A stretch of DNA of 64,000 nt from Deltaproteobacteria bacterium. Lineage in GTDB: Bacteria > Myxococcota_A > UBA9160 > UBA4427. The stretch covers positions 496,001-560,000 of the forward strand of contig JADJOR010000002.1 in assembly GCA_016713665.1 (NCBI GenBank), written 5' to 3'. The position numbers and the translations under genes were made by a program. The notes below the pieces were generated by a model. It was not told where the DNA came from. It was given only the letters and a program-made list of their open reading frames with translations, and ran no database searches. Below, one piece after another: positions 1 through 11,437 of the stretch. Positions within the stretch are counted from its first letter, which is position 1. Each line of letters starts with the position of its first letter.

Positions 1-1621
1 TCGCGTTCGCGCAGCGCCTGCAGGATCTCGAGCGCGCGCCCGTAGTCGTGGGTCTCCTCGAGCAGCTCGGCGAGGTGGAGCTCGAGGCCGGGCGCCGACT
101 CGCCGGGGGCGAGCAGCTCGAGGCGGCGCTCGAGCTGGCGGGCGGCGAGGTCGTGGTGGCCCTCCTGCTCGAAGGCGAGGGCGAGCAGCTCGCTCGCGCG
201 GCCGAAGTCGGGATCCTGGGGGCCGATCTGCTGCAAGAGCCGGATCGCGCGTGCCCGGTCGTCGATCTCGCTCGCCAGCGCCGCGGCGCGAAAGAGCTCG
301 CCCGCCGCCTCGAGCGCGTCGATCCGGCCGCGTGCGTCGCCGGCCCGCTCGAAGCAGCGGGCCGCGTCGGCGTAGGCCGAGACCCCGTGATAGGCGCGGG
401 CGGCCAGCGCCCAGGCCGACGCGCGCTCGAAGCTCGCGGCGGCCTCGCGGATCAGACCCGCGCGCTCGAAGAGCGCGGCTGCTCGATCGTGATGGCCGAG
501 GGCCCGGCGCAGCTCGGCCGCCTCCTGCCAGCTTCCGGCGTTCTCGAGGCGCTCCGCCGCCCGCTCGCTCTGGCCCTGTTCCTGATGGAGGCGCGCCAGC
601 AGGAGCGAACCGACGGCGCCCTGGCCGTCGCGTTCGAGGGCGCGGGCCGCGGCGCCGAGATCGCCCTGGAGAAAGGCGTTCACCGCCGGCGGGCAGCCCT
701 TGAAGACGAGGCCCTCCGGCGCCGCGAGATCCATGTGGACGACCTTCGGCTCGTAGCTGTCGATCCGGACCGTCCGCTCGACGACGCGGTCCCCGGCGCC
801 GACGACGAGGCCATGCTCGCCGAGGGCGAGCGTCGTCTTGAGCTGACCCTGCGCCGCATAACGAAGCGTCTGCGGTCTTCCGTCGACGCAGAGGCCGACG
901 TCGCGGGCGGGCTGGCGATCCCAGTGGATGCGGAACTCGACGGGGGCTCGACGTCGGGGAAGCGGTGGACGATCGCGGTCGATCCCGTCGCCTCGATCTG
1001 GATCTCGAGCTCTTCGTGGATCTTCGCGAGCACCGCCCGCGAGCGCGGCGACCGCAGCTCGCCGTCGATCGCGAGGAACCAGGCGCCCGGGGCGACGTGG
1101 TCGAATTGGGTCTCGCGGTGGACGCCCTTGCGCAGATGGCGGGTCTCGCGGCGGGCGGGCGCGCTGCGGGCGCGCCGGGAGGTCCGGCGGCGGAGGCGGA
1201 TCTCGAACTCGCCTTCGATCGCGGCCGGGAATTCGAGGCGCAGCGAGGCGCTGCCGGTCGGGCGGAGGCGCGCGGCGATCCGCAGGACGAGCAGGGCGGC
1301 GAGCCCGAAGCCGGCGAGGGCGAGCCAGCCCTCGGTCGAGGAGAGGAAGGTGTCGAGGCGGCGGAGCAGCTCGGAGGACGCGAGCCGTTCTTGATAGGCG
1401 ACGGCGAGCGGCGCGAGCAGGGCGTCGAGCGAGCCGAAGGCATTCGAGCGCTCGAGCGTCTCGACGGCGTTCGTCGGGAGCGGGCTGCGCGCATCGGGCA
1501 CGCCGCTCGCGCCGGGCGCGAGCATCCCCGCCCCGGCCGAGCAGGCCGAAGTCACGGCAGCGCCGCCCGCGATGGCGGCGAGGATGGCGCGAGCAGGGAT
1601 GAGCATGTTCGCCTTCCCCAT
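1..1621 (-). CDS. Membrane-anchored helical-repeat (TPR-like) protein, partial, with a frameshift
   Basis: The gene runs off the left edge of the window, so its C-terminus is missing. From ATG 1621 (or ATG 1606, which has a better GGGGAAGG ribosome site) it begins with a signal-like hydrophobic stretch. One clear membrane segment follows (GWLALAGFGLAALLVL), then a beta-rich domain, then a long run of Ala/Leu/Glu-rich helical repeats such as AAALFERAGL and AAASFERASAW that look like TPRs. The frame breaks at a run of five G at 942-946. One extra base there joins the upstream ...FPDVEPP to the downstream VEFRIHWDRQPARDVG, and the second frame then stays open to base 1. A scaffolding or protein-binding role is inferred only from the repeats. 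I do not recognise a named family. Confidence 0.6.
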
Positions 1622-1757
1622 CGGCTCCGGCGCAGGGGAAATGAAGCCTTCGGTGTCGCAGGGACGACGCGCGGGTGGTCGGTCGCTGCGGTCGGGCAGG
1701 CGGTCGATCCGGTCCTCGAACCGCGCGCTGGATCCGTCCCGGAGATCGAGCCCCGGA

Positions 1758-2678
1758 TCAGGGCCGCCGCAGGACCGCGTAGCGATTCGACGTGCCGAGC
1801 GGGCCGTCGGCCTCGTAGTCCGCGACGCACTCGAGGCCGAGGGCACGGGGCCAGGACTCGAATTCGGCGGCGGAGACGGCGTGGCAGTAGCGGGGCGGAC
1901 TTGCGGGATCCGAGCCGAAGCGCAGCAGGGCGTCGCCGGGCTCGAGCTCGGCCTCGTCGATGGAATGCCCGAGAACCCGCCCGACGGCGGCGAAGGGGAC
2001 GCGTTTGCGCTCCTCCCTCGGGTCGCCTTCGAATCGCCAGATCGCGAGCGCGAGCCGGCCGCCGGGGGCGAGTCGTGCGGCCGCGGATTGCAGCAACGCG
2101 AGGCGTGCTTCGGCGCCGGGCACGTGGTGCAGGACGCCCATCACGACGACCAGCTCGAAGGGGCCGTCGGGCAGCTCCGCTCCGGGCGGGGCGCCGGCAT
2201 GGCTGCCGGCTCGCTGGCCGGCGAGGTGTCCGTCGAGGCGGCCAGCGATGTGGCCAGCGAGAAAGTCGTGTCGAAGCAGGCGGGCCGTCGCCGCACAGGC
2301 CTCCGGCAGCTGGCGTCGCGCCGAATCGAGGAGCGTCGCGTTCGCGTCGACGCCGGTGTAGCGGAAGACGAAGCCGGCCTCGTGCAGGAAGCACGCGAAG
2401 CGCCCGTTGCCACAGCCGATGTCGAGGACCGCGCCCAGCGCACGAGACGATACGCACGCGTGCAGATCGGAGTCGGAGTCGGATCCGGCCGCCCGGGGGA
2501 CGACCGGGTCGGGGGTCGGCGGAGTCGGCGATCGGGGCGGCGAATCCGTCAGCAGCGCCGCCAGTCGGAGCCAGCCGGGCCAGGGGCGGGTGCCTCGGCT
2601 GCGATCGAAGGCCTCGGCGTGGGCCTCGTAGAAGACGCGATTGAGCTCGAGCAGCTGCTTGCGGGTGCGCGCATTCAC
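1758..2678 (-). CDS. Trm9/ALKBH8-like SAM-dependent tRNA wobble-uridine methyltransferase candidate
   Basis: A 306-residue class I methyltransferase with a GTG start. The SAM-binding motif I is VLDIGCGNGRF, followed by the acidic motif GVDANATLL and the post-motif MGVLHHVPGAEAR. Three features resemble the Trm9/ALKBH8 methyltransferase family rather than a generic one: the N-terminal FYEAHAEAFDRSRGTRPWP block, the LAPGGRLALAIWRFE strand, and the C-terminal PPRYCHAVSAAEFE block. In eukaryotes Trm9 methylates the 5-carboxymethyluridine made through Elp3. The divergently transcribed neighbour, 78 bp away, is Elp3, which supports a shared wobble-uridine role. The middle holds a low-complexity Pro/Ser insert and a Gly/His-rich insert. 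Substrate is inference; a small-molecule or ubiquinone-type methyltransferase remains possible. Confidence 0.62.
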   Translation of the reverse strand: MNARTRKQLLELNRVFYEAHAEAFDRSRGTRPWPGWLRLAALLTDSPPRSPTPPTPDPVVPRAAGSDSDSDLHACVSSRALGAVLDIGCGNGRFACFLHEAGFVFRYTGVDANATLLDSARRQLPEACAATARLLRHDFLAGHIAGRLDGHLAGQRAGSHAGAPPGAELPDGPFELVVVMGVLHHVPGAEARLALLQSAAARLAPGGRLALAIWRFEGDPREERKRVPFAAVGRVLGHSIDEAELEPGDALLRFGSDPASPPRYCHAVSAAEFESWPRALGLECVADYEADGPLGTSNRYAVLRRP

Positions 2679-2756
2679 GGCGAATCGAGTCTAGTCGAAG
2701 CGCGTCCGGGCAGGGCGCGACCCGGCTGCCCTAGACTCCGCGGCCGAGGTTTCCCG

Positions 2757-4715
2757 GTGAGCACGATCGACTCCACACGGCGCGGCGGACGGTTCAAGGG
2801 GCGCGGTCCCGATCGCGACTTCGACCCCCGCCCGCTGCGCGCGGCGATGCTGCCGCTGCTGCGGGAGATCGCGGCGCTCCCGGCCGAGCGGGCCGAGCCC
2901 CTGAATGCCGACGCGCTCGATCCGCTCCTGCGCCGGCATCCGCGACCGGGAGGCGGCTATTTCTCCCGAAGCGAGCTCATCGCGGGCTTTCGCGCCTTCG
3001 GTCCCGAGGCCGGGCTCGGTCTCGACGAGGCGCGCTTCCGGCGCCGCGTGCAGCGCCGCCCCGTCCGCAGCCAGAGCGGCGTCACCCCGCTCACCGTCCT
3101 GACCCAGCCCTTCCCGTGCCCGGGCCAGTGCATCTTCTGTCCGAACGACGTGCGCATGCCCAAGAGCTACCTCTCCGACGAGCCCGGGGCCCAGCGCGCC
3201 GCACAGAATCGTTTCGATCCCTACCTGCAGACCTGGAATCGCCTCGCGGCCTTCGACGCGACCGGACATCCCGTCGACAAGGTCGAGCTGATCGTGCTCG
3301 GCGGGACCTGGTCCTTCTACCCCGAGGCCTATCAAGTCGAGTTTGTCGAGCGCTGCCTCTCGGCGATGAGCGACTTCGGCGCGGGGATCGATCGACGGGG
3401 CGAGAACGGACCGCGGCTCCCCGACTTCGAGACGATCGACCCGGCGGTCGATGGCGCGGCCTTCGACACGAATCCGTACAACAAGCGGGTCTCGGCGTTT
3501 CTCGGCGAGCATGCGGCGCGACCGGAGCGAGCGGTGCCTCGCGGACCAGGCGCCGCCGACTCGGATGTCGGCGCTTCGGGCATCGTCGCGGGCGCGGAAG
3601 CCGGGGCGACTCCGGACGCCGAGGCCGCCGGCCGCGCCGACTGGGCCGCCCTCGAGCGCGCCCAGCGCCGCAACGAATCGGCCGGTGCGCGCTGCGTCGG
3701 CCTCGTGCTCGAAACGCGTCCGGATCACGTGACGCCCGAGGAGGTTCTCCGGCTCCGGCGTCTCGGCGCGACCAAGGTCCAGCTCGGCGTCCAGAGCCTC
3801 GACGACGCGATCCTCGACGCGAATCGCCGGGGCCACGACGTCGCCGCGACCCGGCGCGCGTTCCGTCTGCTTCGCGCAGCGGGCTTCAAGATCCATGCGC
3901 ACTGGATGGCGAACCTGCTCGGCGCCACCCCCGAGTCCGACCGCGCCGACTTCGCGCGGCTGTTCGAAGACGCCGACTTCCGCCCCGACGAGCTCAAGCT
4001 CTATCCCTGCAGCCTGATCGAGACGGCGGAGCTGATGCGCTTCTGGAAGAGCGGCGCGTGGCGCCCGTATTCCGACGACGAGCTGCTCGACGTCGTCGCC
4101 GGCGCCCTCGCCGCCGTCCCGCGCTGGTGTCGGGTGACGCGGGTGATCCGGGACATCTCCTCCGACGACATCGTCGTCGGCAACAAGCGCACGAATTTCC
4201 GCCAGATCGCCGAGGCGCAGCTCGCGCGCCGGGGCTCTCGGATCCTGGAGATCCGCCAGCGCGAGATCCGCGGCGAAGTCTTCGACGCCGAGGCGCTGCG
4301 CCTGGTCGAGTCCGGGTACGAGGCCGGGCGCGCGCGCGAGTCGTTCCTCGAGCTCGTGACCGAGGAGGATCGGATCGTGGCGTTCCTTCGGCTGTCGCTG
4401 CCGCGCGAGCGGACCTTCATCGCGGAGCTCGGCGATCACGCGATCGTGCGCGAGCTCCACGTGTACGGCGGGGCGGTCCGGATCGGTGCCGAGGCGGGCG
4501 GGCGCGCGCAGCACAGAGGTTTCGGTGCGCGGCTGCTCGAGGCGGCAGCCGAGCGGGCCCGGGCAGAAGGGTACGACACGCTCTCGGTCATCTCGGCGAT
4601 CGGGACCCGTGACTACTATCGCCGCCAGGGCTTCGTCGACGGCATCCTGTATCAGCACCGCGCCCTCGGCCCGCAGGCCGTGGAACGAAGCGCATCGAAC
4701 GGAGTCGTCTCGTGA
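2757..4715 (+). CDS. elp3: Elp3-family radical SAM/GNAT tRNA uridine(34) acetyltransferase
   Basis: A 652-residue protein from GTG 2757, preceded by GAGG. The central radical-SAM domain has the Elp3 cluster motif CPGQCIFC (C121, C125, C128), followed by Elp3-typical blocks: the [34 protein letters not shown] and [12 protein letters not shown] motifs, and [20 protein letters not shown]. The C-terminal GNAT acetyltransferase domain carries [13 protein letters not shown] and [18 protein letters not shown]. Elp3 builds the carboxymethyl-type modification on wobble U34 of tRNA using acetyl-CoA and SAM. An Ala/Gly-rich linker of about 45 residues near residues 255-300 is longer than usual. Its stop overlaps the ttcA start (GTGA), so the two are probably co-translated. 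Confidence 0.93.
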   Translation: MSTIDSTRRGGRFKGRGPDRDFDPRPLRAAMLPLLREIAALPAERAEPLNADALDPLLRRHPRPGGGYFSRSELIAGFRAFGPEAGLGLDEARFRRRVQRRPVRSQSGVTPLTVLTQPFPCPGQCIFCPNDVRMPKSYLSDEPGAQRAAQNRFDPYLQTWNRLAAFDATGHPVDKVELIVLGGTWSFYPEAYQVEFVERCLSAMSDFGAGIDRRGENGPRLPDFETIDPAVDGAAFDTNPYNKRVSAFLGEHAARPERAVPRGPGAADSDVGASGIVAGAEAGATPDAEAAGRADWAALERAQRRNESAGARCVGLVLETRPDHVTPEEVLRLRRLGATKVQLGVQSLDDAILDANRRGHDVAATRRAFRLLRAAGFKIHAHWMANLLGATPESDRADFARLFEDADFRPDELKLYPCSLIETAELMRFWKSGAWRPYSDDELLDVVAGALAAVPRWCRVTRVIRDISSDDIVVGNKRTNFRQIAEAQLARRGSRILEIRQREIRGEVFDAEALRLVESGYEAGRARESFLELVTEEDRIVAFLRLSLPRERTFIAELGDHAIVRELHVYGGAVRIGAEAGGRAQHRGFGARLLEAAAERARAEGYDTLSVISAIGTRDYYRRQGFVDGILYQHRALGPQAVERSASNGVVS

Positions 4716-5749
4716 GCTCGCCCTCGATCCCGTCCGCCGAGCCGTCGACGGCGTCGGCGAACTTCAAGCGCCTGCAGGCGCGCCTGCGCGGGCTCGTCGG
4801 CAAGGCGATCGCCGACTTCGCGATGATCGAGCCCGGTGATCGCGTCATGGTCTGCCTCTCGGGGGGCAAGGACTCCTACACGCTCCTCGATCTCCTGATC
4901 TCGCAGCAGCGCGCCGCGCCCGTCGACTTCGAGCTCGTCGCCGTCAACCTCGACCAGAAGCAGCCGGGCTTTCCCGAGCACGTGCTGCCCGAGTATCTGA
5001 AGGCCCTCGGTGTGCCGTTCCAGATCCTCGAGCAGGACACCTACAGCGTCGTCAAGCGGGTCGTGCCGGAGGGCCGGACGCAATGCGGTCTCTGCAGCCG
5101 ACTGCGGCGCGGGGCGCTCTACCGCTATGCGCGGGAGCACGACATCGACAAGATCGCCCTCGGCCACCACCGCGACGACATCGTCGAGACGCTCTTCCTG
5201 AACCTCTTCCACGCCGGCCGCTTGAAGGCGATGGCGCCGAAGCTGCTCTCCGAGGACGGCCGCAACGTCGTGATCCGGCCGCTCTGCTACGTCCCCGAGC
5301 GCGAGATCGTCCGCTACGCCCGGGCGCGCGCCTTTCCGATCATCCCGTGCACCCTCTGCGGCTCGCAGCCGAACCTCCAGCGCAAGGCGATCGCCCGGAT
5401 GCTCGCCGAATGGGAGAAGACGAGCCCGGGCCGGATCGACTCGATCTTCCACGCGCTCCGCCACGTCCAGGTCTCGCAGCTCGTCGATCCGAAGGCCTTC
5501 GACTTCGCCTCGCTCGTGCGGACGGTCCCCGGCGACGTCGCGCCGATCCGGGGCGGGGCCGGCGCGGCCGAGGGCGACGGGGACGGCGGGGAGGACGGTG
5601 CCGGCGACCGGGCCGCGTCCGATCCGGCCATGGCGTCCGGCTCGGAGGCGGACGAGGCCGCCGCCGACGACGCTCGCGCGGAGGCTGCGATCCGGGGCTT
5701 CACGCCGCTTGAGGATTGGCGCGAACGCGCCACACTGTCGCCCGACTGA
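4712..5749 (+). CDS. ttcA: tRNA 2-thiocytidine(32) synthetase TtcA
   Basis: A 345-residue PP-loop ATPase with the SGGKDS nucleotide loop at residues 50-55 and the two CxxC pairs expected of TtcA (CGLC at 125-128, CTLC at 213-216), which hold an iron-sulfur cluster. TtcA adenylates and thiolates cytidine 32 in the tRNA anticodon loop. The GTG start overlaps the elp3 stop by four bases, so two anticodon-loop modification genes are translationally coupled. The last 70 or so residues are an acidic Gly/Asp/Ala-rich tail that is not part of the catalytic core and looks disordered. Confidence 0.93.
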   Translation: MSSPSIPSAEPSTASANFKRLQARLRGLVGKAIADFAMIEPGDRVMVCLSGGKDSYTLLDLLISQQRAAPVDFELVAVNLDQKQPGFPEHVLPEYLKALGVPFQILEQDTYSVVKRVVPEGRTQCGLCSRLRRGALYRYAREHDIDKIALGHHRDDIVETLFLNLFHAGRLKAMAPKLLSEDGRNVVIRPLCYVPEREIVRYARARAFPIIPCTLCGSQPNLQRKAIARMLAEWEKTSPGRIDSIFHALRHVQVSQLVDPKAFDFASLVRTVPGDVAPIRGGAGAAEGDGDGGEDGAGDRAASDPAMASGSEADEAAADDARAEAAIRGFTPLEDWRERATLSPD

Positions 5750-5861
5750 GACGGTCGCGAGGGGACGCGGACCGTGGGCCACCCAGCCGCTTCGCCCATC
5801 CGAAGCGCCAACTCGCATCGCCGGACCCGCATCGCTCGACCGACCGGGCCGTCTGGAATCC

Positions 5862-7814
5862 ATGAGCTCCGATCCGATCGCATCCGACGCGGAAGAAGCC
5901 GAGCCCGGCCCCGCGCCCTTCGGCACGCTCCTCGGCGTCGCGCCGGGCAACGTCCCCGTCTACTCCTCCGACTACGAGACCGCGGACTCGCGGCAGCTCC
6001 CCGACCGGAGCGCCTTCCGCAGCTATCTCGACGGTCTGTACATGGGATACAAGTGGCAGTGCGTCGAGTTCGCGCGCCGTTCGATGTATCTCAATACGGG
6101 CTGCGTCTTCGACGACGTCGCGATGGCCCACGAGATCTTCCGCCTCCGGAGCGTGCGCGAGGTCAAGACGGGCCGAACGCTCCCGCTCTACGCGTTCCGC
6201 AACGGCTCGCGCCGGCCGCCCGAGCCGGGCTGCCTCCTGATCTGGGAGCCCGGGGGCGAGTTCGAGCATACGGGCCACGTCGCCGTCGTGACCGAGGTCG
6301 GCCTCGACTCCATCCGCTTCGCCGAGCAGAACGTCGGCCACCGCGTCTGGCCCGAGGGCCGGAGCTTCGCCCGCGAGCTGCATACCAAGGTCACGGAGGA
6401 GGGTGAGTACTGGGTCGAATGCTCGTTCAAGGACGCGACGATCCTCGGCTGGGTCATCCAGACCGACGACCCGACCCATGCCGAGCCGATGCAGCTCGTC
6501 GATCCCCGGCTCTTCGAGATCGAGGGGCGCGAGGTCGAGAAGAAGCGGCGCGCGCGTAAATCCTGGCTCAACGTCGCCAACGCCGACGAGGCCGCCTACG
6601 TCGAGGTCATAGGCGGCCACCGCCTCGCGACCCGCGACGAGGACCAGCGCCTGTATTTCGCGATCTCCGAGACGGCCCACGACGAGCTCGTGCGCGCGAC
6701 CGGCGAGCTCCACGGCCTGTTCATGCACGCGACCGAGCACGTCCTGCGCGACGAGAACCTGCTCGCGCGCTTCAACCTGCCGCGCTCGCTCTGGGGGAAG
6801 ATCCACGAGTCCTGGGACAATCGCCTGAACCAGATGATCACCGGCCGCTTCGACTTCGCGCTCTCCGCCCGCGGCATCAAGGTCTTCGAGTACAACGCCG
6901 ACTCCGCCGCCTGTCACATGGAATGCGGCAAGATCCAGGGCCGCTGGGCGGCCCACTACGGCTGCGAGGTCGGGCGCGATCCCGGCGAATCGCTCCACGA
7001 CGAGCTCGTCGACGCCTGGCGGGCGAGCGACGTCGACTCGACGCTCCACATCATGCAGGACCGCGATCCCGAGGAGACCTATCACGCGCTCTTCATGCAG
7101 GAGGCCCTCGAGGAAGCGGGCATCGAATGCAAGATCCTGAAGGGGATGGACGGCCTCGCGTGGGACGCGATGGGCAACATCCTCGATCCCGACGGCGAGC
7201 CGATCCGCTGGGTCTGGAAGACCTGGGCCTGGGAGACCGCCCTCGACCAGATCCGCGCCGAGTGTGGCGACGATCCCGAGAAGCTCCGGACCTACAAGCC
7301 GGGGCAGCGCCCGGGTGGTCCGGGGGCCGCCGACGCGCCGCGGCTCGTCGACGTCCTGCTGCGCAAGAGCGTGATGGTCTTCGAGCCGCTCTGGACCCTG
7401 ATTCCGTCGAACAAGGCGATCCTGCCCGTCCTGTTCCAGCTCTTCCCGGAGTGTCCCTATCTGCTGCGGACGTCCTTCGAGCTGACCGGCGCCCTGCGTG
7501 AGCAGGGCTACGTCTCGAAGCCGATCGTCGGGCGCTGCGGCTCGAACATCCGGATCTTCGACCGTGAGGCGGGTCTCATCGAGGAGACCTCGGGCGCCTT
7601 CGATCGCCAGGAGCAGATCTACCAGGAGCTCCATCGGCTCCCGGTCGTCGCCGGCTACAACGTCCAGATCAGCACGTTCACCGCGGGCGGGACCTGGGCG
7701 GGCACCTGCCTGCGCGCCGACAAACAGCTCATCCTCTCGCAGAAGAGCGACAACCTGCCCCTGCGCGTCGTCCCCGATCACGAGCTCGAGGGCCGACGCC
7801 CGGGCTCGCGTTAG
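5862..7814 (+). CDS. gsp: Bifunctional glutathionylspermidine synthetase/amidase
   Basis: A 650-residue two-domain protein. The N-terminal CHAP-type amidase domain has YKWQCVEFARR with the nucleophile at C67 and HTGHVAVVTEV with the base at H139, close to the C59/H131 pair of the E. coli enzyme. The C-terminal ATP-grasp-like synthetase domain carries FEYNADSAACHMECG, WAWETALDQIR and GRCGSNIRIFDR. Such enzymes join glutathione to spermidine and can hydrolyse the product. Length is close to the usual 620. ATG 5862 is chosen because the conserved region starts soon after. It is alone on the strand, followed by a convergent hairpin. The final residues after the VPDHELEG motif are unconserved. Confidence 0.93.
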   Translation: MSSDPIASDAEEAEPGPAPFGTLLGVAPGNVPVYSSDYETADSRQLPDRSAFRSYLDGLYMGYKWQCVEFARRSMYLNTGCVFDDVAMAHEIFRLRSVREVKTGRTLPLYAFRNGSRRPPEPGCLLIWEPGGEFEHTGHVAVVTEVGLDSIRFAEQNVGHRVWPEGRSFARELHTKVTEEGEYWVECSFKDATILGWVIQTDDPTHAEPMQLVDPRLFEIEGREVEKKRRARKSWLNVANADEAAYVEVIGGHRLATRDEDQRLYFAISETAHDELVRATGELHGLFMHATEHVLRDENLLARFNLPRSLWGKIHESWDNRLNQMITGRFDFALSARGIKVFEYNADSAACHMECGKIQGRWAAHYGCEVGRDPGESLHDELVDAWRASDVDSTLHIMQDRDPEETYHALFMQEALEEAGIECKILKGMDGLAWDAMGNILDPDGEPIRWVWKTWAWETALDQIRAECGDDPEKLRTYKPGQRPGGPGAADAPRLVDVLLRKSVMVFEPLWTLIPSNKAILPVLFQLFPECPYLLRTSFELTGALREQGYVSKPIVGRCGSNIRIFDREAGLIEETSGAFDRQEQIYQELHRLPVVAGYNVQISTFTAGGTWAGTCLRADKQLILSQKSDNLPLRVVPDHELEGRRPGSR

Positions 7815-7831
7815 GCCGCCGAGCCCGGGCG
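7797..7831. terminator. Inverted repeat between convergent gsp and htrA
   Basis: Perfect 12-bp arms, CGCCCGGGCTCG at 7797-7808 and CGAGCCCGGGCG at 7820-7831, flank an 11-nt loop that includes the gsp stop codon. The position between two convergent genes suits a bidirectional terminator. No T-tract follows on either strand, so termination strength is uncertain. Confidence 0.55.
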
Positions 7832-7847
7832 GTTCGACCCGGCTTCG

Positions 7848-9443
<1,596 letters not shown>

Positions 9444-9520
9444 GCTCGATACTCCTCGTTCTGGGCGCGGCGGAGGCGATCGCTCGCCTCCGGATCGATG
9501 ACCATCGGGTCGCGGGACCG

Positions 9521-10625
9521 TCAGATCAGGGGAAGGGTCAGATGGTATCGGCCGGGACCCCGCTGAACCACGATGAGTGCCCGGGCCGAGCTGCGAAGGC
9601 GCGCGACGGCGCGCCGGAGATCCTCGCGGGACGCAAGCGTGACGCCGTTCATGCGCAGGAGATGATCGCCGGCGCGCAGCCCGAGCTTGGCCGCCGCGGA
9701 TTCCGGGGCGACGTTCGTGATCGCGAAGCTGCCGAGCTTCGGGACGAGGGCGAGCTCGAGGCCGAGCTTTCGGCCCGCGATGCTGTCGACCATCGCCTGG
9801 GGCAGCTCCTCGGCGGTCACGCTCGCCTTCCGGACGCGCCCGTCGCGGTAGAGCTCGAAGACACGGACCTGGCCCGGGGTCATGCCCTCGAGCATCTCGA
9901 AGAGCTGGGTCGCGTCGCGCAGCGTGCGGCCGTCGATGCTGGCGACGAGATCGCCGCGGCGGATGCCGGCGCGGGAGGCGGGGCTGTCGGGGTGAAGACG
10001 ATTGATGAGCACACCGCCGACGCCGCGCGGGAGCGCGAGCACCCGACGCAGCTCCGGATCGAGGTCCTGGAATTCGAGCCCGAGCCAGACGGGATGGACC
10101 TCGCCGTAGAGCAGGAGCTCCTTGATCACGCGTCGCGCGACGTCGATCAGGATCGCGAACCCGATGCCCTCGGCGCCCCCGAAGATCGCCGCATTGATGC
10201 CGACGAGCTCGCCTTCCGCGTTGAGCAGCGGGCCGCCCGAGTTGCCCGGATTGATCGCGGCGTCGGTCTGGAGGAGGCCGTGGAAGGCGAAGCTCCCGCG
10301 CGCGTTGAGCGAGCGGTCGAGGGCCGAGATGACGCCCGTCGTCACGCTGTTCGAGAGACCGAAGGGATTGCCGATCGCGATCACCGGCTCGCCGACCATC
10401 AGATCGTGGGAGTCCCCGGGCGGCGTGAACGGAAGCGGCTCGTCCGTCAGGATGCGGAGCACGGCGAGGTCGTTGTTCGGGTCCGCACCGACGAGCTCGG
10501 CGTCGAACTCGCCTCCGCCGGAGAAAGGGATCGGCGGCCCGGACGGGTCCCGCTTCGAGCAGCATCACGACGGCGGTTGCACAGACCCCCGCGACGCGCA
10601 TCCAGGTCGAGCCGCGTCCGAGCAT
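9521..10625 (-). pseudogene. Broken HtrA-like protease/PDZ gene lacking the catalytic-His region
   Basis: ATG 10625 (behind GGGGAGG) starts a good signal peptide ending PVRAADPF. Within about 30 codons the frame changes, and the sequence resumes in the middle of an HtrA protease at GGGEFDAELVGADPNNDLAVLRI. The catalytic Asp (NNDLAVL) and Ser (NPGNSGGPL) and two PDZ domains are present. The block carrying the catalytic His, normally about 80-100 residues upstream of this point, is absent. No frame joins signal and protease, so this is a gene broken by a deletion near 10520-10535 or an assembly collapse. An ATG at 10721 overlapping the thiE stop could be an alternative start. The intact paralogue lies just downstream. 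Confidence 0.72.
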
Positions 10626-10717
10626 GGCGAAGTCCCGTCCTCCCCGTTGGATCGACCGGCCACGCGCCCGTCGCGTCCCGGCGGTCGTTCGTCTGAAGCC
10701 GCGCGGGCGGAGTCGGT

Positions 10718-11428
10718 TCATTGCGGCACCGCCCCGTCGAGGGCCCGGCGCAGCGCCCGCACGGCCGCGGCTCGATCCGGAGCCTGGCTGACGATGCCCG
10801 TCACGGCGATGCCCGCTGCGCCGGCCGCGACCGCCTCGGCGGCGCGTGCCGGATCGAGGCCGCCCTGGGCGAAGACGCGGAGCCCGGCGCGTTCGGCGAT
10901 CCGCGCGGCCTGGCGGAGCGTGGCAAGGCCGAGCGGTGGGCGCTCGGCGGGCTTCGAGCGCGGAGGCCAGATCGGGGCGAGATGGACGTAGTCGATGGGC
11001 TCGCCGGCGGCGAGCGAAGCCTCGAGCTCCGAGACGGCGTGGATCGAAGCGCCGACGAGCGGGGTGCCGCCGCCGCCCGCCGCAAAGAGCGATCGGGCCG
11101 AGCGCGTGTCGAGGGCATCCAGGCCGAGGTGGACACCGTCCGCCCCTGCGGCGAGCGCGACGTCGCCGCGTTTGTTGACGACGACGCGTGGCGCGTGCGC
11201 TCCCCCGGTGCGCCGCTGCGGATCGGGCGAGGTCGCGCGGACGACGTTCCGTGCGGAGACGAGCGCCCGGGCGAGGGCGAGCAGCGGGGCCGCCTCGAGG
11301 CTGCGGTCGCGCAGCTGGATCCAGTCGACCCCCGCCTCGAAGAGCGCGGTCGCCGCCGCGTGCGCATCGCCTCCGAGCGCCGCGCCGTCGAGCACGGCGC
11401 AGAGGATCGACCGCGGGCGCGTGCTCAT
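10718..11428 (-). CDS. thiE: Thiamine phosphate synthase ThiE
   Basis: A 236-residue TIM-barrel protein with ThiE signatures: DWIQLRDRSLEAAPLLALAR near the N-terminus, VVVNKRGDVALAAGADGVHLG, VGASIHAVSELEAS, the YVHLAPIWPPRSK diphosphate loop, and VFAQGGLDPARAAEAVAAGA. It couples the thiazole phosphate and pyrimidine diphosphate to form thiamine phosphate. It is the third gene of a thiS-thiG-thiE run, 9 bp after thiG, and its stop overlaps a possible ATG of the broken HtrA gene. About 15 extra residues in the DPQRRTGGAHAP loop are unusual but harmless. Confidence 0.92.
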   Translation of the reverse strand: MSTRPRSILCAVLDGAALGGDAHAAATALFEAGVDWIQLRDRSLEAAPLLALARALVSARNVVRATSPDPQRRTGGAHAPRVVVNKRGDVALAAGADGVHLGLDALDTRSARSLFAAGGGGTPLVGASIHAVSELEASLAAGEPIDYVHLAPIWPPRSKPAERPPLGLATLRQAARIAERAGLRVFAQGGLDPARAAEAVAAGAAGIAVTGIVSQAPDRAAAVRALRRALDGAVPQ

Positions 11429-11437
11429 CGCATCGCT

